Positions 27,059-36,053 of a DNA stretch of 64,000 nt are shown here, in pieces. Within the stretch, counting starts at the first letter, position 1. Each line of letters opens with the position of its first letter. Location: positions 5,612,001 through 5,676,000 of the forward strand of contig NZ_CP152002.1 of NCBI RefSeq assembly GCF_038595055.1. Reading direction: 5' to 3'. The notes beneath the pieces are model-generated. The model saw nothing but the letters and a program-made list of their open reading frames with translations, had not been told where the DNA came from and made no database searches. The DNA is from Paenibacillus sp. FSL R7-0345 (GTDB taxonomy: Bacteria > Bacillota > Bacilli > Paenibacillales > Paenibacillaceae). Position numbers and translations under genes: made by a program.

Positions 27059-28522
27059 ATGACTGAGAAGTACCATCCGGAGAAGCGGCGGGAGCAGCTT
27101 CCCGCTACGCAGGCGCTTTTTCTGGAGGAGATGCAAAGCCGGCTGGGGCAGAGCACGGATATCATCTACCGTTTTCTGGCGCTGGGTTCCTTCTCTGCTG
27201 CGGTTGTTTTCATAGAAGGGATGGCCGATCCCCAGGCGCTGATTGAGGCGCTGCACCGGGATCTGCCTTTATTCTCGAAGCTGGACGGCGAAGAGCCTGC
27301 CCAGGGAGTGAAGCTCCTGAAAGAACGGACGATCACGCTCGGCAAAGTAGGGGAAGTCCATTCTCTGGAGCAGATTGAAGCGGAAATCCTCAGCGGCAAC
27401 ACGGTTCTTTACATTGAGAAAGCTGCAACTGCACTGTCCGTCGGGACCGAAAATCTGAAACAGCGCGCCGTGGAGGATGCCGCTTCACAGTCCGTCGTCA
27501 GAGGCCCGCGTGAGGGCTTCACAGAATCGCTGCGCGAGAATACTGCGCTTGTGCGCAGACGGATTAAGAATCCGCAGCTGCGGATTGAGGAACGGAAGCT
27601 GGGTGCAGCCACCAGTACCGCCATATCCGTCATGTATATGGAAGACAGAGTGGATATGATGGCGCTGGAGGAGCTTAGGTGCCGGCTGAATGCTGCCAAG
27701 CTTGATAGTGTGCTGGAGAGCAACTATATCGAGGAAATGATTCAGGATAAGCGCTACAGCCCATTCCCCACAGTGTATAACACCGAACGGCCGGATGTAA
27801 CAGCTTCCGCTTTGCTGGAGGGCCGGATTGCTATTCTTGTGGACGGCACCCCGTTTGTACTGATTGTCCCCGCGCTGCTGGTCCAGTTTTTCCAGTCCAG
27901 TGAAGATTATTACCAACGCAGTGATTTTGCCAGTCTGGTCCGCTTGCTCCGTTACCTCTGCTTCCTGCTTGCCCTGCTGACGCCGTCCTTCTATATCGCG
28001 ATTACGACCTTTCACCAGGAGATGATCCCTACCAGTCTGCTGATCAGCCTGATCGGACAGCGTGAAGGCATTCCGTTCCCGGCTTTTCTGGAGGCCTTCA
28101 TTATGGAGGTTACCTTCGAAATTCTGCGCGAGGCGGGCATCCGGCTGCCGAAGTCGATCGGCCAATCGGTCTCGATTGTCGGAACCCTGGTTATCGGCCA
28201 GGCGGCTGTGGATGCCGGACTCGTCTCTGCCGCCATGGTCATTGTCGTGGCCATTACCGCAATTGCCAACTTCGCCCTGCCGGCATTTAATGTGGGCATC
28301 TCCGTGCGGATCCTGCGGTTTGTGCTGATGGCCATTGCCGCCTCATTCGGCCTGTACGGCATGGTGATTGCGCTGATTATTCTTGCTCTGCATCTCTGCA
28401 GCCTGGAGTCGCTGGGCGTTCCATATATGAGCTCTTTCGCCCCGCTGCGCCGGGAAGCCCAGAAAGATACTCTGCTTAGGCTGTCACAGCGGATGAAGAA
28501 GCGGTATTTTGGCCGGGTTTGA
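27059..28522 (+). CDS. GerA-family spore germination protein (A subunit)
   Basis: 487 residues from the second ATG, which is 8 nt after AGGAGG; the first ATG, two codons earlier, is too close. The large soluble N-terminal domain (about residues 1-285) contains VRGPREGFTESLRENTALVR followed by RR, the GerA-family signature. Four or five membrane helices make up the C-terminal half (about 285-465, including the TTFHQEMIPTSLLISL segment). With its C and B partners it forms the germinant receptor in the spore inner membrane. It is the first gene of a four-gene operon divergent from lonB. The germinant cannot be predicted. Confidence 0.93.
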   Translation: MTEKYHPEKRREQLPATQALFLEEMQSRLGQSTDIIYRFLALGSFSAAVVFIEGMADPQALIEALHRDLPLFSKLDGEEPAQGVKLLKERTITLGKVGEVHSLEQIEAEILSGNTVLYIEKAATALSVGTENLKQRAVEDAASQSVVRGPREGFTESLRENTALVRRRIKNPQLRIEERKLGAATSTAISVMYMEDRVDMMALEELRCRLNAAKLDSVLESNYIEEMIQDKRYSPFPTVYNTERPDVTASALLEGRIAILVDGTPFVLIVPALLVQFFQSSEDYYQRSDFASLVRLLRYLCFLLALLTPSFYIAITTFHQEMIPTSLLISLIGQREGIPFPAFLEAFIMEVTFEILREAGIRLPKSIGQSVSIVGTLVIGQAAVDAGLVSAAMVIVVAITAIANFALPAFNVGISVRILRFVLMAIAASFGLYGMVIALIILALHLCSLESLGVPYMSSFAPLRREAQKDTLLRLSQRMKKRYFGRV

Positions 28523-28549
28523 TTATAGCAGAAAGAGGAGGGCTGTCTT

Positions 28550-29758
28550 TTGCATACCAAATCACTAGGCTGCATCCTGCTGCTCATCAGCTTAACCGTT
28601 CTCAGCGGCTGCTGGAGCCGCAGGGAGCTCAATGATCTGGCCATCGTCATGGCACTCGGCGTGGATCTGGATAAGGACGGCTATGCGGTCTCAGCGCAGG
28701 TAATGAACCCCAGCCAGGCCGGCAGCCTCTCAGGCGCATCTAACGGGAGTCTGCCTGTGGTTACCTATAAAGCTACAGGCAGAACGATTCCGGAAGCGCT
28801 CCAGCGTATGCTCAGTACAACTCCGCGCAATTTGTATCTGGCCCATGTCCGGGTGCTGGTATTCGGGGAAGCTTATGCCAGGCAAGGAGTAGGCGATGCC
28901 ATCGATTTCCTGACCCGCAGCCACGAGCTTCGAACGGATTTCTTTTTGCTTGCAGCCAAGCATACCGACGCATCCAAAATCCTGGATGTCATCACTCCCT
29001 TTGAGCAGATCCCGGCCAACTCCCTCTATTCCTCCATCCTTGTCTCACACAAAAATTGGGCGGGCACCGGAAAAGTAACGCTGCAGCAGTTCATTGTAGA
29101 GCTGGAGCGCGGCGGTTCAAATCCGATCATGTCCGGGGTTCAGCTGCAGGGTGACACTTCTGAGCAGGGCACTCTCAAAAATATACAGAACGTCATCCCC
29201 AAATCCCTGATCAAGCAGGCCGGCATCGCCGTATTTAAAAAAGACAAGCTGATCGGCTGGCTGGGGGAGGCTCCCAGTAAAACCGTCAATTATGTACTGA
29301 ACGAGGTAGATACAACCGAAGGCAGCGTCGAATGCCCGGACGGCGGCTTTGCCGGCTTTATCATCACCGATGCCAGAAGCCGTATCAGGATTGCGATCAA
29401 TGAACGGGATGAGCCTGAATTTGTTATCCATCTAAAAGCCGAAGCCAATCTCACCACGCTGCACAGCAGGCTGGATCTCAGCCAGACAGCCAGCATCAAG
29501 GAGCTGGAGCAGCGGATGGAAGAGAAGTTTGATAATCTGATGGCTGACAATATCAGGCTGGTCCAGGAGAAGTATGACTCTGATATTTTCGGGCTGGGTG
29601 AGGAGCTGCACCGGCAGTACCCGAAGCTGTGGCGCAGCTACCGCAAGCACTGGGATGAGAGCTTCCAGTCCGTCAGGGTCAGCGTCAAATCCGATGTAAC
29701 CATCCGGCGGATCGGTTCAGTCGTGCAGCCGCAGCAAAAGGAGATGGAACGAAAATGA
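28550..29758 (+). CDS. Ger(x)C-family spore germination lipoprotein (C subunit)
   Basis: The protein has 402 residues and starts at TTG, 7 nt after GAGGAGGG. The signal peptide ends in a lipobox, LTVLSGC, directly followed by WSRRELND, the conserved mature start of the GerC family. The remaining sequence fits the three-domain GerC fold, with AIVMALGVDLDKDG and TGRTIPEAL early on. Lipidated GerC subunits attach to the outer face of the spore inner membrane and are required for receptor function. The stop overlaps the next start (ATGA). Confidence 0.93.
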   Translation: MHTKSLGCILLLISLTVLSGCWSRRELNDLAIVMALGVDLDKDGYAVSAQVMNPSQAGSLSGASNGSLPVVTYKATGRTIPEALQRMLSTTPRNLYLAHVRVLVFGEAYARQGVGDAIDFLTRSHELRTDFFLLAAKHTDASKILDVITPFEQIPANSLYSSILVSHKNWAGTGKVTLQQFIVELERGGSNPIMSGVQLQGDTSEQGTLKNIQNVIPKSLIKQAGIAVFKKDKLIGWLGEAPSKTVNYVLNEVDTTEGSVECPDGGFAGFIITDARSRIRIAINERDEPEFVIHLKAEANLTTLHSRLDLSQTASIKELEQRMEEKFDNLMADNIRLVQEKYDSDIFGLGEELHRQYPKLWRSYRKHWDESFQSVRVSVKSDVTIRRIGSVVQPQQKEMERK

Positions 29759-29967
29759 ACTGGAGCCTCTTTTTATTCATTTCGCTCATACTGGTGCCTG
29801 TGTTCGAAACGCCGCAATTAATTAAGTCCCGCTCGCCGCGGGATCTGCTAGTTTTTTACGGGATGTGGGCCGTCGCCCTGGCATCTACAATCGGTATTAT
29901 GGCCGGTCTGCCGCAGTGGAGGGTGCTCGACTGGGCCCGCAGCTTCATTCAGCTTTTTCCGGGCTGA
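29755..29967 (+). CDS. Small two-helix membrane protein of the germination operon
   Basis: The protein has 70 residues. Two hydrophobic segments (LFLFISLILVPVFETP and LLVFYGMWAVALASTIGIMA) are joined by a basic loop. The ATG overlaps the gerC stop by 4 nt and AAGGAG lies upstream, so it is translationally coupled. Some gerA-type operons carry a small extra 'D' membrane protein that tunes receptor output. Position and topology agree with such a role, but sequence alone does not prove it. Confidence 0.75.
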   Translation: MNWSLFLFISLILVPVFETPQLIKSRSPRDLLVFYGMWAVALASTIGIMAGLPQWRVLDWARSFIQLFPG

Positions 29968-29995
29968 TTAATCAAGAGATGAAAGGAGGCTGCCT

Positions 29996-31111
29996 GTGAA
30001 GCGCCAAACAGGGATAAGTGCATTACAGTTCTTCATATTGACCTTCGGCCTAACCATAGGCACCTCCATTCTGGTCATACCCAGCGGCATGGCCCATATC
30101 GCCAGAGAGGATTCCTGGATTGCCTCATTAGTCAGTATGGCGATCAATCTGCTGATGGTCACTCTGTATATCGCCCTTGCCAGACTGTACCCCGGACGGT
30201 CCTTGTATGAGATTCTGGAATCTGTCACCGGAAAATGGCCCGGCAAGCTGCTGACACTGGTCTACCTGTTCTACTTCATCTCACTGATCGGTACTCTTCT
30301 GGGCAATCTCGGCTTCTTCGTCTCCGGTGAGGTGATGACGGAAACGCCGCCGGAGGTAGTGCAGATTATATTCCTGATCGCCGCTATTATCAGCGTCCGA
30401 AAGGGGATCATCATCCTGGCCCGGGTCGGAGAGCTGTTCTTTCCGTGGGTAGTGGTGCTGCTGCTTATCCTTATTCTGGCCCTGATTCCGCAGATCGAAT
30501 GGAATTATATCAAGCCCGTGCTGGAGGACGGATGGATGCCGGTGCTGCAGGCCGGACTGCAATCCTCTGTTTTTCAGGAAGTGATTGTGCTGATGGTCTT
30601 CCTCCCGCTGGTCAAGCACCAGAAGTCCCGTGAACGCGCCTACTTTCTCGGAGCTGCTGCTGGGGACCTTGTCCTCGGTGCCATCGTGCTGCTCAGCGTG
30701 CTTGTGCTTGGCATTGAACAGACGGAGAACAGCACCTTCCCCGCATATGCCCTGGCCAAAACCATTAATATCGGCAATATCCTGCAGCGTGTGGAAGGTA
30801 TACTGATCACTATCTGGATTCTGACCTATTTCATTAAAATCTCTATTCTGTTTCAGTCCATGCTTCAGGGACTGCGCAGTATATTCGGACTGAAGCAGGA
30901 AAATCATCTGATCTATCCGCTGGCCGTCCTGTTCCTGATTATCGCCTGGAATACCTATATCAACACTGTGTATGTTAATGACATCATCTCTACCGTATGG
31001 ATGAAATTTTCTTCGCTCTTTCTGTTGGTTATTCCAGCCGTTCTCTATCTCATTGCCGTGGTCCGGTTGAAGCTCCTGAAGCAGCAGCAGGAAAGCCAAA
31101 AATCCCCTTAG
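29996..31111 (+). CDS. GerAB-family spore germination permease (B subunit)
   Basis: The protein has 371 residues with about ten membrane helices and little else, the architecture of GerAB proteins in the amino acid-polyamine-organocation superfamily. The N-terminus ISALQFFILTFGLTIGTSIL is typical, and Gly-Thr-Ser in helix 1 would lie near the ligand pocket. The start is GTG, 6 nt after AAAGGAGG. The B subunit is the germinant-sensing or ion-conducting part of the receptor. The A-C-small-B order differs from the A-B-C order of Bacillus subtilis gerA. A terminator starts within the last codons. Confidence 0.92.
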   Translation: MKRQTGISALQFFILTFGLTIGTSILVIPSGMAHIAREDSWIASLVSMAINLLMVTLYIALARLYPGRSLYEILESVTGKWPGKLLTLVYLFYFISLIGTLLGNLGFFVSGEVMTETPPEVVQIIFLIAAIISVRKGIIILARVGELFFPWVVVLLLILILALIPQIEWNYIKPVLEDGWMPVLQAGLQSSVFQEVIVLMVFLPLVKHQKSRERAYFLGAAAGDLVLGAIVLLSVLVLGIEQTENSTFPAYALAKTINIGNILQRVEGILITIWILTYFIKISILFQSMLQGLRSIFGLKQENHLIYPLAVLFLIIAWNTYINTVYVNDIISTVWMKFSSLFLLVIPAVLYLIAVVRLKLLKQQQESQKSP

Positions 31112-31143
31112 ACTCCGGAAACTCCGGAATTTAAGGGGATTTA
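31100..31143 (+). terminator. Bidirectional terminator between gerB and ispG
   Basis: AAATCCCCTTA pairs with TAAGGGGATTT around a 20-nt insert that contains CTCCGG twice. The flanks are A-rich on the left and T-rich on the right, so it could stop the gerA operon on the plus strand and ispG on the minus strand. The left arm overlaps the last codons of gerB. Confidence 0.75.
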
Positions 31144-31204
31144 ATGTAATTAGCGTATGGTCGGATGAGTACATTCTTATAGGATAGCTCCGGGTGCAGC
31201 CGGC

Positions 31205-32338
31205 TCAGGCATTCCCCGGCTGCACAGCCGGAGCCAGATTGGCATGCTTACGGCCCGGAATTTCGCCTGTACGTTCAAAATGTTCGACGATTACATCGAT
31301 TTCCTTCTTCAGCTCGGATACCAGCTCAGCCTCAGGGACCTTGCGGATCATCTGGCCGTAACGGAATAGCAAGCCTTCACCACGGGCTCCGGCAATCCCG
31401 ATATCCGCTTCACGCGCTTCTCCGGGACCGTTAACAGCACAGCCCAGCACAGATACCTTAATAGGCACCTTGAGCTTGGAGATATACTCTTCTACTTCAT
31501 TCGCGATGGAAAAGAGGTCGATATCCAGACGTCCGCAGGTTGGGCAGGAGATGAGCGTAGCCGCATTGGAGATCAGGCCAAAGGTCTTGAGCAGCTCACG
31601 CGCTACTTTGATCTCTTCTACCGGATCAGCACTAAGCGAGATACGCACTGTGCTGCCGATACCCATCGCAAGCAGCGCACCAATACCCGCCGAGCTCTTC
31701 ACCGTACCGGCAAACAGCGTACCAGACTCCGTAATCCCGAGATGGAGCGGATAAGGAATAACTTCTGCTGCCTTACGGTAAGCTTCAATTGCCATTGGCA
31801 CATCCGAAGCCTTCAGCGAGACGATAATGTCGTGGAAATCCAACTCTTCCAAAATGCCGATATGGTACAGGGCACTTTCGACCATCGCTTCCGGTGTAGG
31901 ATAACCGTATTTCTCCAGGAGATGTGTCTCCAGGGAACCTGCATTAACCCCGATCCGGATCGGAATGCCTTTCTCTTTACAAGCTTTCACTACCGCTTCT
32001 ACCTTATCGCGGCGGCCGATATTACCGGGATTGATCCGCACCTTGTCGATGCCGTTCTCAATCGCCAGCAGGGCCAGCTTATAGTTAAAATGAATATCCG
32101 CTACAAGCGGAATATGAATCTGCTTCTTGATCTCTTTGATCGCCGCAGCTGCTTCTTCATTGTTGACGGTTACGCGTACGAGCTGGCAGCCTGCTTCCTC
32201 CAGCCGCAAAATTTCAGCCACTGTAGCTTCTACGTCAGCGGTCTTGGTCGTACACATGCTTTGAATAGCAACTTCATTGTTACCCCCGATAATGACCCCG
32301 CCGACATTGACGGGCCGGGTCTGGTGTCTCAAGAACAT
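31205..32338 (-). CDS. ispG: 4-hydroxy-3-methylbut-2-enyl diphosphate synthase IspG
   Basis: 377 residues from the ATG 5 nt after a purine-rich GGGGGAGAGAG; the frame is open nine codons upstream, across that site. The N-terminal TIM-barrel part begins TRPVNVGGV. The iron-sulfur ligands are in SCPTCGRLDID and LGCAVNGPGEA. IspG (GcpE) makes HMBPP from MEcPP in the non-mevalonate isoprenoid pathway, using flavodoxin or ferredoxin. Length matches the short bacterial form. It is inserted between clpX and the germination operon, a position not usual for Bacillus. Confidence 0.96.
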   Translation of the reverse strand: MFLRHQTRPVNVGGVIIGGNNEVAIQSMCTTKTADVEATVAEILRLEEAGCQLVRVTVNNEEAAAAIKEIKKQIHIPLVADIHFNYKLALLAIENGIDKVRINPGNIGRRDKVEAVVKACKEKGIPIRIGVNAGSLETHLLEKYGYPTPEAMVESALYHIGILEELDFHDIIVSLKASDVPMAIEAYRKAAEVIPYPLHLGITESGTLFAGTVKSSAGIGALLAMGIGSTVRISLSADPVEEIKVARELLKTFGLISNAATLISCPTCGRLDIDLFSIANEVEEYISKLKVPIKVSVLGCAVNGPGEAREADIGIAGARGEGLLFRYGQMIRKVPEAELVSELKKEIDVIVEHFERTGEIPGRKHANLAPAVQPGNA

Positions 32339-32366
32339 GGTTTCTCTCTCCCCCATAACGATCAAA

Positions 32367-32420
32367 GCTCCACCCCTCCCGCTCCGCGGTGAAGCGGGAT
32401 AAGCGGAAGAACGGTGGAGG
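32367..32420 (-). terminator. Nested hairpin between clpX and ispG (possible terminator)
   Basis: On the minus strand CTCCACC pairs with GGTGGAG, enclosing an inner hairpin CCCGCT/AGCGGG. It lies between the clpX stop and the ispG start. Only a weak T tract (CTTTG) follows, so it may be a leaky terminator or an mRNA-processing structure. Confidence 0.5.
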
Positions 32421-32454
32421 CTGTGATGTAGATTATTGTAAGGTCAGCAGCCTT

Positions 32455-33711
32455 TTAGGCGCTTTCCTCTTTCTTTTTGTCTTTCTTGATGCCCAGCTCA
32501 GGCAGCGCCTTCTCTTGGACAACTTGCTCGGTGATCACGCAATCCTTGATATCGTCGCGTGACGGAACCTCGTACATCACATCGAGCATGATGCTCTCAA
32601 TGATAGCACGCAGACCACGGGCACCGGTGTTACGTTTGATCGCTTCCTTGGCAATAGCTTCAAGGGCCTGCGGTTCAAACTTCAGCGCCACATTGTCCAT
32701 TTCCAGCAGCTTGATGTACTGCTTGGTGAGTGCATTCTTCGGTTCGGAGAGAATGCGTACCAGCGTAGTTTCATCAAGCGGCTCCAGGGTAGAAATAACC
32801 GGAAGACGGCCCACAAACTCAGGAATGAGACCGAACTTCAGCAGATCTTCCGGCAATACCATGGACAGGTATTCGCCGGCTTTCAGATCCTTCTGGCCTT
32901 CAGCAGCCGCGTTGAAGCCGATGACTTTTTTGCCGATCCGGCGTTTAATCATCTGTTCCAGACCGTCAAAGGCACCGCCTACAATGAACAGGATGTTCGT
33001 CGTATCGATCTGAATGAATTCCTGGTGAGGGTGCTTACGTCCGCCTTGCGGAGGAACGGAAGCGACTGTGCCTTCCAGAATCTTCAGCAGCGCCTGCTGC
33101 ACGCCTTCACCGGAAACGTCGCGGGTAATCGACGGGTTCTCGGATTTACGGGCTACTTTGTCAATTTCGTCAATATAGATAATGCCGCGTTCGGCCTTCT
33201 CAACATCGTAATCTGCAGCCTGAATCAGCTTCAGCAGAATGTTCTCAACATCCTCGCCCACATAACCGGCTTCTGTCAGGGAAGTCGCGTCAGCAATAGC
33301 AAAAGGTACGTTGATAATCTTCGCCATTGTCTGAGCCAGCAGAGTCTTACCGGAACCGGTAGGACCGAGCAGCAGAATGTTACTCTTCGTCAGCTCAACG
33401 TCCTCAATCTTGCTCTGGCTGTTAACACGCTTGTAGTGGTTGTATACCGCAACGGAGAGGGATTTCTTCGCCTGCTCCTGGCCGATTACGTACTGGTCAA
33501 GAATGTCACGGATTTCCTTCGGTTTCGGGATATCCTTAAGATCAAGCTCTTCCTCGTGGCCGAGCTCCTCTTCCACGATTTCCGTGCATAGCTCGATACA
33601 CTCGTCGCATATATAAACGCCTGGTCCTGCTACAAGCTTGCGGACCTGCTCCTGTGATTTACCGCAAAAGGAGCACTTCAGCTGCCCTTTTTCATCATTA
33701 AATTTAAACAT
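32455..33711 (-). CDS. clpX: ATP-dependent Clp protease ATP-binding subunit ClpX
   Basis: The protein has 418 residues. An N-terminal C4 zinc finger (CSFCGKSQEQ followed by CDECIELC) precedes the AAA+ core with GPTGSGKTLLAQT and IIYIDEIDKVAR, sensor regions, and the small helical domain near IRNTGARGLR-like RNTGARGLRAI. ClpX unfolds tagged proteins and feeds them to ClpP; both zinc-finger and loop features look intact. The start ATG follows AAAGGGGTGG. The gene is 12 nt downstream of clpP, an arrangement that allows co-transcription and matched amounts. Confidence 0.97.
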   Translation of the reverse strand: MFKFNDEKGQLKCSFCGKSQEQVRKLVAGPGVYICDECIELCTEIVEEELGHEEELDLKDIPKPKEIRDILDQYVIGQEQAKKSLSVAVYNHYKRVNSQSKIEDVELTKSNILLLGPTGSGKTLLAQTMAKIINVPFAIADATSLTEAGYVGEDVENILLKLIQAADYDVEKAERGIIYIDEIDKVARKSENPSITRDVSGEGVQQALLKILEGTVASVPPQGGRKHPHQEFIQIDTTNILFIVGGAFDGLEQMIKRRIGKKVIGFNAAAEGQKDLKAGEYLSMVLPEDLLKFGLIPEFVGRLPVISTLEPLDETTLVRILSEPKNALTKQYIKLLEMDNVALKFEPQALEAIAKEAIKRNTGARGLRAIIESIMLDVMYEVPSRDDIKDCVITEQVVQEKALPELGIKKDKKKEESA

Positions 33712-33723
33712 CTAACCACCCCT

Positions 33724-34314
33724 TTAAGATATGATCGGTGAAGAAAGTATCTGGTCGATAAGCCCGTATTCCTTCGCTTCTTCCGCGCTCATAAAGTTAT
33801 CGCGGTCCGTATCCCGTTCGATTTTTTCAAGGGGTTGACCTGTGCGCTCCACATAAATCTGATTCAACTTCTGTCTCGTCTTGAGAATCCAGTCTGTATG
33901 AATCCAAATATCGGATGCCTGCCCCTGAACACCGCCGAGCGGCTGATGAATCATAACCTCGCTGTTGGTCAGCGCATATCGCTTACCTGGCGCTCCGGCT
34001 GTAAGCAGCAGTGAACCCATACTGGCAGCCATACCGACGCAGATCGTTGACACGTCCGGTTTGATATATTGCATCGTATCATATATACCCATGCCGGCTG
34101 TAACAGAACCACCGGGAGAGTTGATGTACAGGTGTATGTCTTTCTCCGGGTCATCCGCTGCCAGGAACAACAGCTGGGCAATGACCAGATTGGCAACATC
34201 ATCGTCAATCGCATTGCTCAGGAAGATAATGCGGTCCTTAAGCAACCGGGAATAAATATCGTATGAGCGTTCGCCACGACTAGTTGATTCCACAACCATA
34301 GGTACCAGACTCAT
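33724..34314 (-). CDS. clpP: ATP-dependent Clp protease proteolytic subunit ClpP
   Basis: The protein has 196 residues, the standard length. The catalytic Ser lies in GMAASMGSLLL and the catalytic His in MIHQPLGG; the Asp follows in the RTGQPLEKIERDTDRD region. The N-terminus (SLVPMVVESTSRGERSYDIY) is typical of Firmicutes ClpP1. It assembles as a double heptamer and partners with ClpX encoded directly downstream. I saw no CtsR-type direct repeat in the 290-nt upstream region, so class III heat-shock control is not supported by the sequence. Confidence 0.97.
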   Translation of the reverse strand: MSLVPMVVESTSRGERSYDIYSRLLKDRIIFLSNAIDDDVANLVIAQLLFLAADDPEKDIHLYINSPGGSVTAGMGIYDTMQYIKPDVSTICVGMAASMGSLLLTAGAPGKRYALTNSEVMIHQPLGGVQGQASDIWIHTDWILKTRQKLNQIYVERTGQPLEKIERDTDRDNFMSAEEAKEYGLIDQILSSPIIS

Positions 34315-34506
34315 GCCACCAACCTCTTTTCTCTATACAGATTAGTCTTACCGTTTCAAAAATATTTTAACACGTTCGCGGCGTGATGTCATTTTTTCAC
34401 TTTCAGCAAAAAATGCATGATACCGCGTGCCTGCCATTATAGCGCACTTCCTGGCAGAATGCCAATCACAGCTGCTGGTTATGTACACACAAACGTCCTC
34501 CACCGA

Positions 34507-34545
34507 TAAAAAATAAGGCACGTAACAGAACTTACGTGCCTTATT
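34507..34545 (-). terminator. tig terminator
   Basis: On the minus strand AATAAGGCACGTAA forms a perfect 14-bp stem with TTACGTGCCTTATT (6-nt loop), followed by TTTTT. It separates tig from clpP, so clpP needs its own promoter in 34315-34506. Confidence 0.92.
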
Positions 34546-34608
34546 GACTGCTATTATGGAGGCCGGCTTACCTGGCCGCTCTAGGTAAAATGGAGTTTAC
34601 AGCTGAAC

Positions 34609-35946
34609 TTACTCAGCGCTCGCTTCTTCAGCTGGTGCTTCTTCAGCTGCAGGTGCTTCAACTTCAACGCTGCTTGATACAAGCAGGTCGATTGTTTTGC
34701 GCAGGGAGATTTCTTCGTTCAAACTGCTCAGGGAACCATTCGCTGCCAGAATGCTGCGGATCTCTTCAGGTGTACGTTTGAAGGATTCAGCCATGCTAGC
34801 CAGTTCCTGAGTTACTTCTTCTTCGGAAACCTCGATGTTCTCTTCCTTAGCGATCACTTCAAGAACCAGGTTGTTGCGAACGCGCTTCTCGGCATCGCCC
34901 TTCATCTGGCCTTCAAGATCTTCACGGGTCTGACCGGAGAAGCTGAGGAACATGTCCATGTTCATGCCCTGCTGACGCAGACGGTTGTCGAAGTCACGAA
35001 CCATGTTCGCAATTTCGCTCTTGATCATCGCTTCAGGAATTTCAACTTCAGCGTTTGCTGCTGCTGCGTCAACTACCGCATTTTCGCGTGCGCCTTTGAG
35101 TTCTTCCTGCTTGCGGGATTCAAGCGTTGCTTTCAGGTCTGCTTTGTATTCTTCCAGTGTGTCGAATTCACTTACATCCTTAGCGAACTCGTCATCCAGC
35201 TCAGGAAGCTGTTTGCGTTTGATTTCGTGCAGCTTCACTTTGAATACTGCAGCCTTACCAGCGAGGTTCTCTGCATGGTAGCTCTCAGGGAAAGTAACTT
35301 CAACATCCTTGAAATCGCCAGTAGCCATACCAACAACCTGCTCTTCAAAGCCAGGGATAAAGGAGTTGCTGCCAAGTTCCAGGGAATGACGCTCAGCCGA
35401 ACCGCCTTCGAATGGAACGCCGTCAACAGAACCGTCAAAGTCGATTACAGCGATGTCGCCGTTAACTGCCGCGTCTTCTTCAACAACAACCAGCTCAGCA
35501 TGACGCTCCTGCAGGCGTTTCAGTTCAGCATTCAGCTCGTCTTCACTAACTTCAGCCTTCTGGGCAGGAACTTCCAGGCCTTTGTACTGACCCAGTTTCA
35601 CTTCCGGCTTAACAGTGATCTTCGCTTTGAAGATGAAGGCTTGGCCTTTAGCGAATTGCTCGATGTCCACTTCAGGACGGTCAACAGGGAAGATGTCAGC
35701 CTGCTCAACAGCTTCGCCGTATACTTCAGGAAGAAGGATGTCGATTGCATCCTGGTAGAGGCTCTCTACGCCAAAACGGGATTCAAAGATCGGCCGCGGC
35801 ACTTTACCTTTACGGAAGCCAGGTACGTTTGCTTTCTTAACCACTTTATTAAAAGCTTTGTCGAGGGCAGCAGCTACGCGCTCTGCTTCTACTTCGACTT
35901 CAAGAACTCCAAGGTTCTTCTCTATTTTTTCCCAGGTTGCTTTCAT
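34609..35946 (-). CDS. tig: Trigger factor, ribosome-associated chaperone
   Basis: The protein has 445 residues. The N-terminal ribosome-binding domain contains PGFRKGKVPRPIFESRFG, the conserved signature loop. An FKBP-type peptidyl-prolyl isomerase domain covers about residues 155-245 (GDIAVIDFDG, FIPGFEEQVVGM). A long helical C-terminal chaperone domain ends in an Ala/Glu-rich tail. Trigger factor receives nascent chains at the ribosome exit. The tig-clpP-clpX order is the ancestral bacterial arrangement. A good sigma-A promoter lies about 80 nt upstream. Confidence 0.97.
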   Translation of the reverse strand: MKATWEKIEKNLGVLEVEVEAERVAAALDKAFNKVVKKANVPGFRKGKVPRPIFESRFGVESLYQDAIDILLPEVYGEAVEQADIFPVDRPEVDIEQFAKGQAFIFKAKITVKPEVKLGQYKGLEVPAQKAEVSEDELNAELKRLQERHAELVVVEEDAAVNGDIAVIDFDGSVDGVPFEGGSAERHSLELGSNSFIPGFEEQVVGMATGDFKDVEVTFPESYHAENLAGKAAVFKVKLHEIKRKQLPELDDEFAKDVSEFDTLEEYKADLKATLESRKQEELKGARENAVVDAAAANAEVEIPEAMIKSEIANMVRDFDNRLRQQGMNMDMFLSFSGQTREDLEGQMKGDAEKRVRNNLVLEVIAKEENIEVSEEEVTQELASMAESFKRTPEEIRSILAANGSLSSLNEEISLRKTIDLLVSSSVEVEAPAAEEAPAEEASAE

Positions 35947-36024
35947 AATATACTTTTCCCTCCAAAAATAGGTTGCATGTTAACTTTAGATTATTTATAT
36001 CTTCACGCACAGAATAACCATTAT

Positions 36025-36053
36025 ATTATATCCAACATCGCCTTATTTATCAA
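36025..36053 (-). promoter_or_regulatory. Sigma-A promoter of tig
   Basis: On the minus strand TTGATA (36048-36053) and TATAAT (36025-36030) are separated by 17 nt. The -35 box lies inside the last codons of the upstream gene. Confidence 0.85.

Noticed and set aside
34315..34506. CtsR heptad repeats upstream of clpP
   Set aside because: No tandem GGTCAAA-type heptads are present, so the control expected from other Firmicutes could not be supported.
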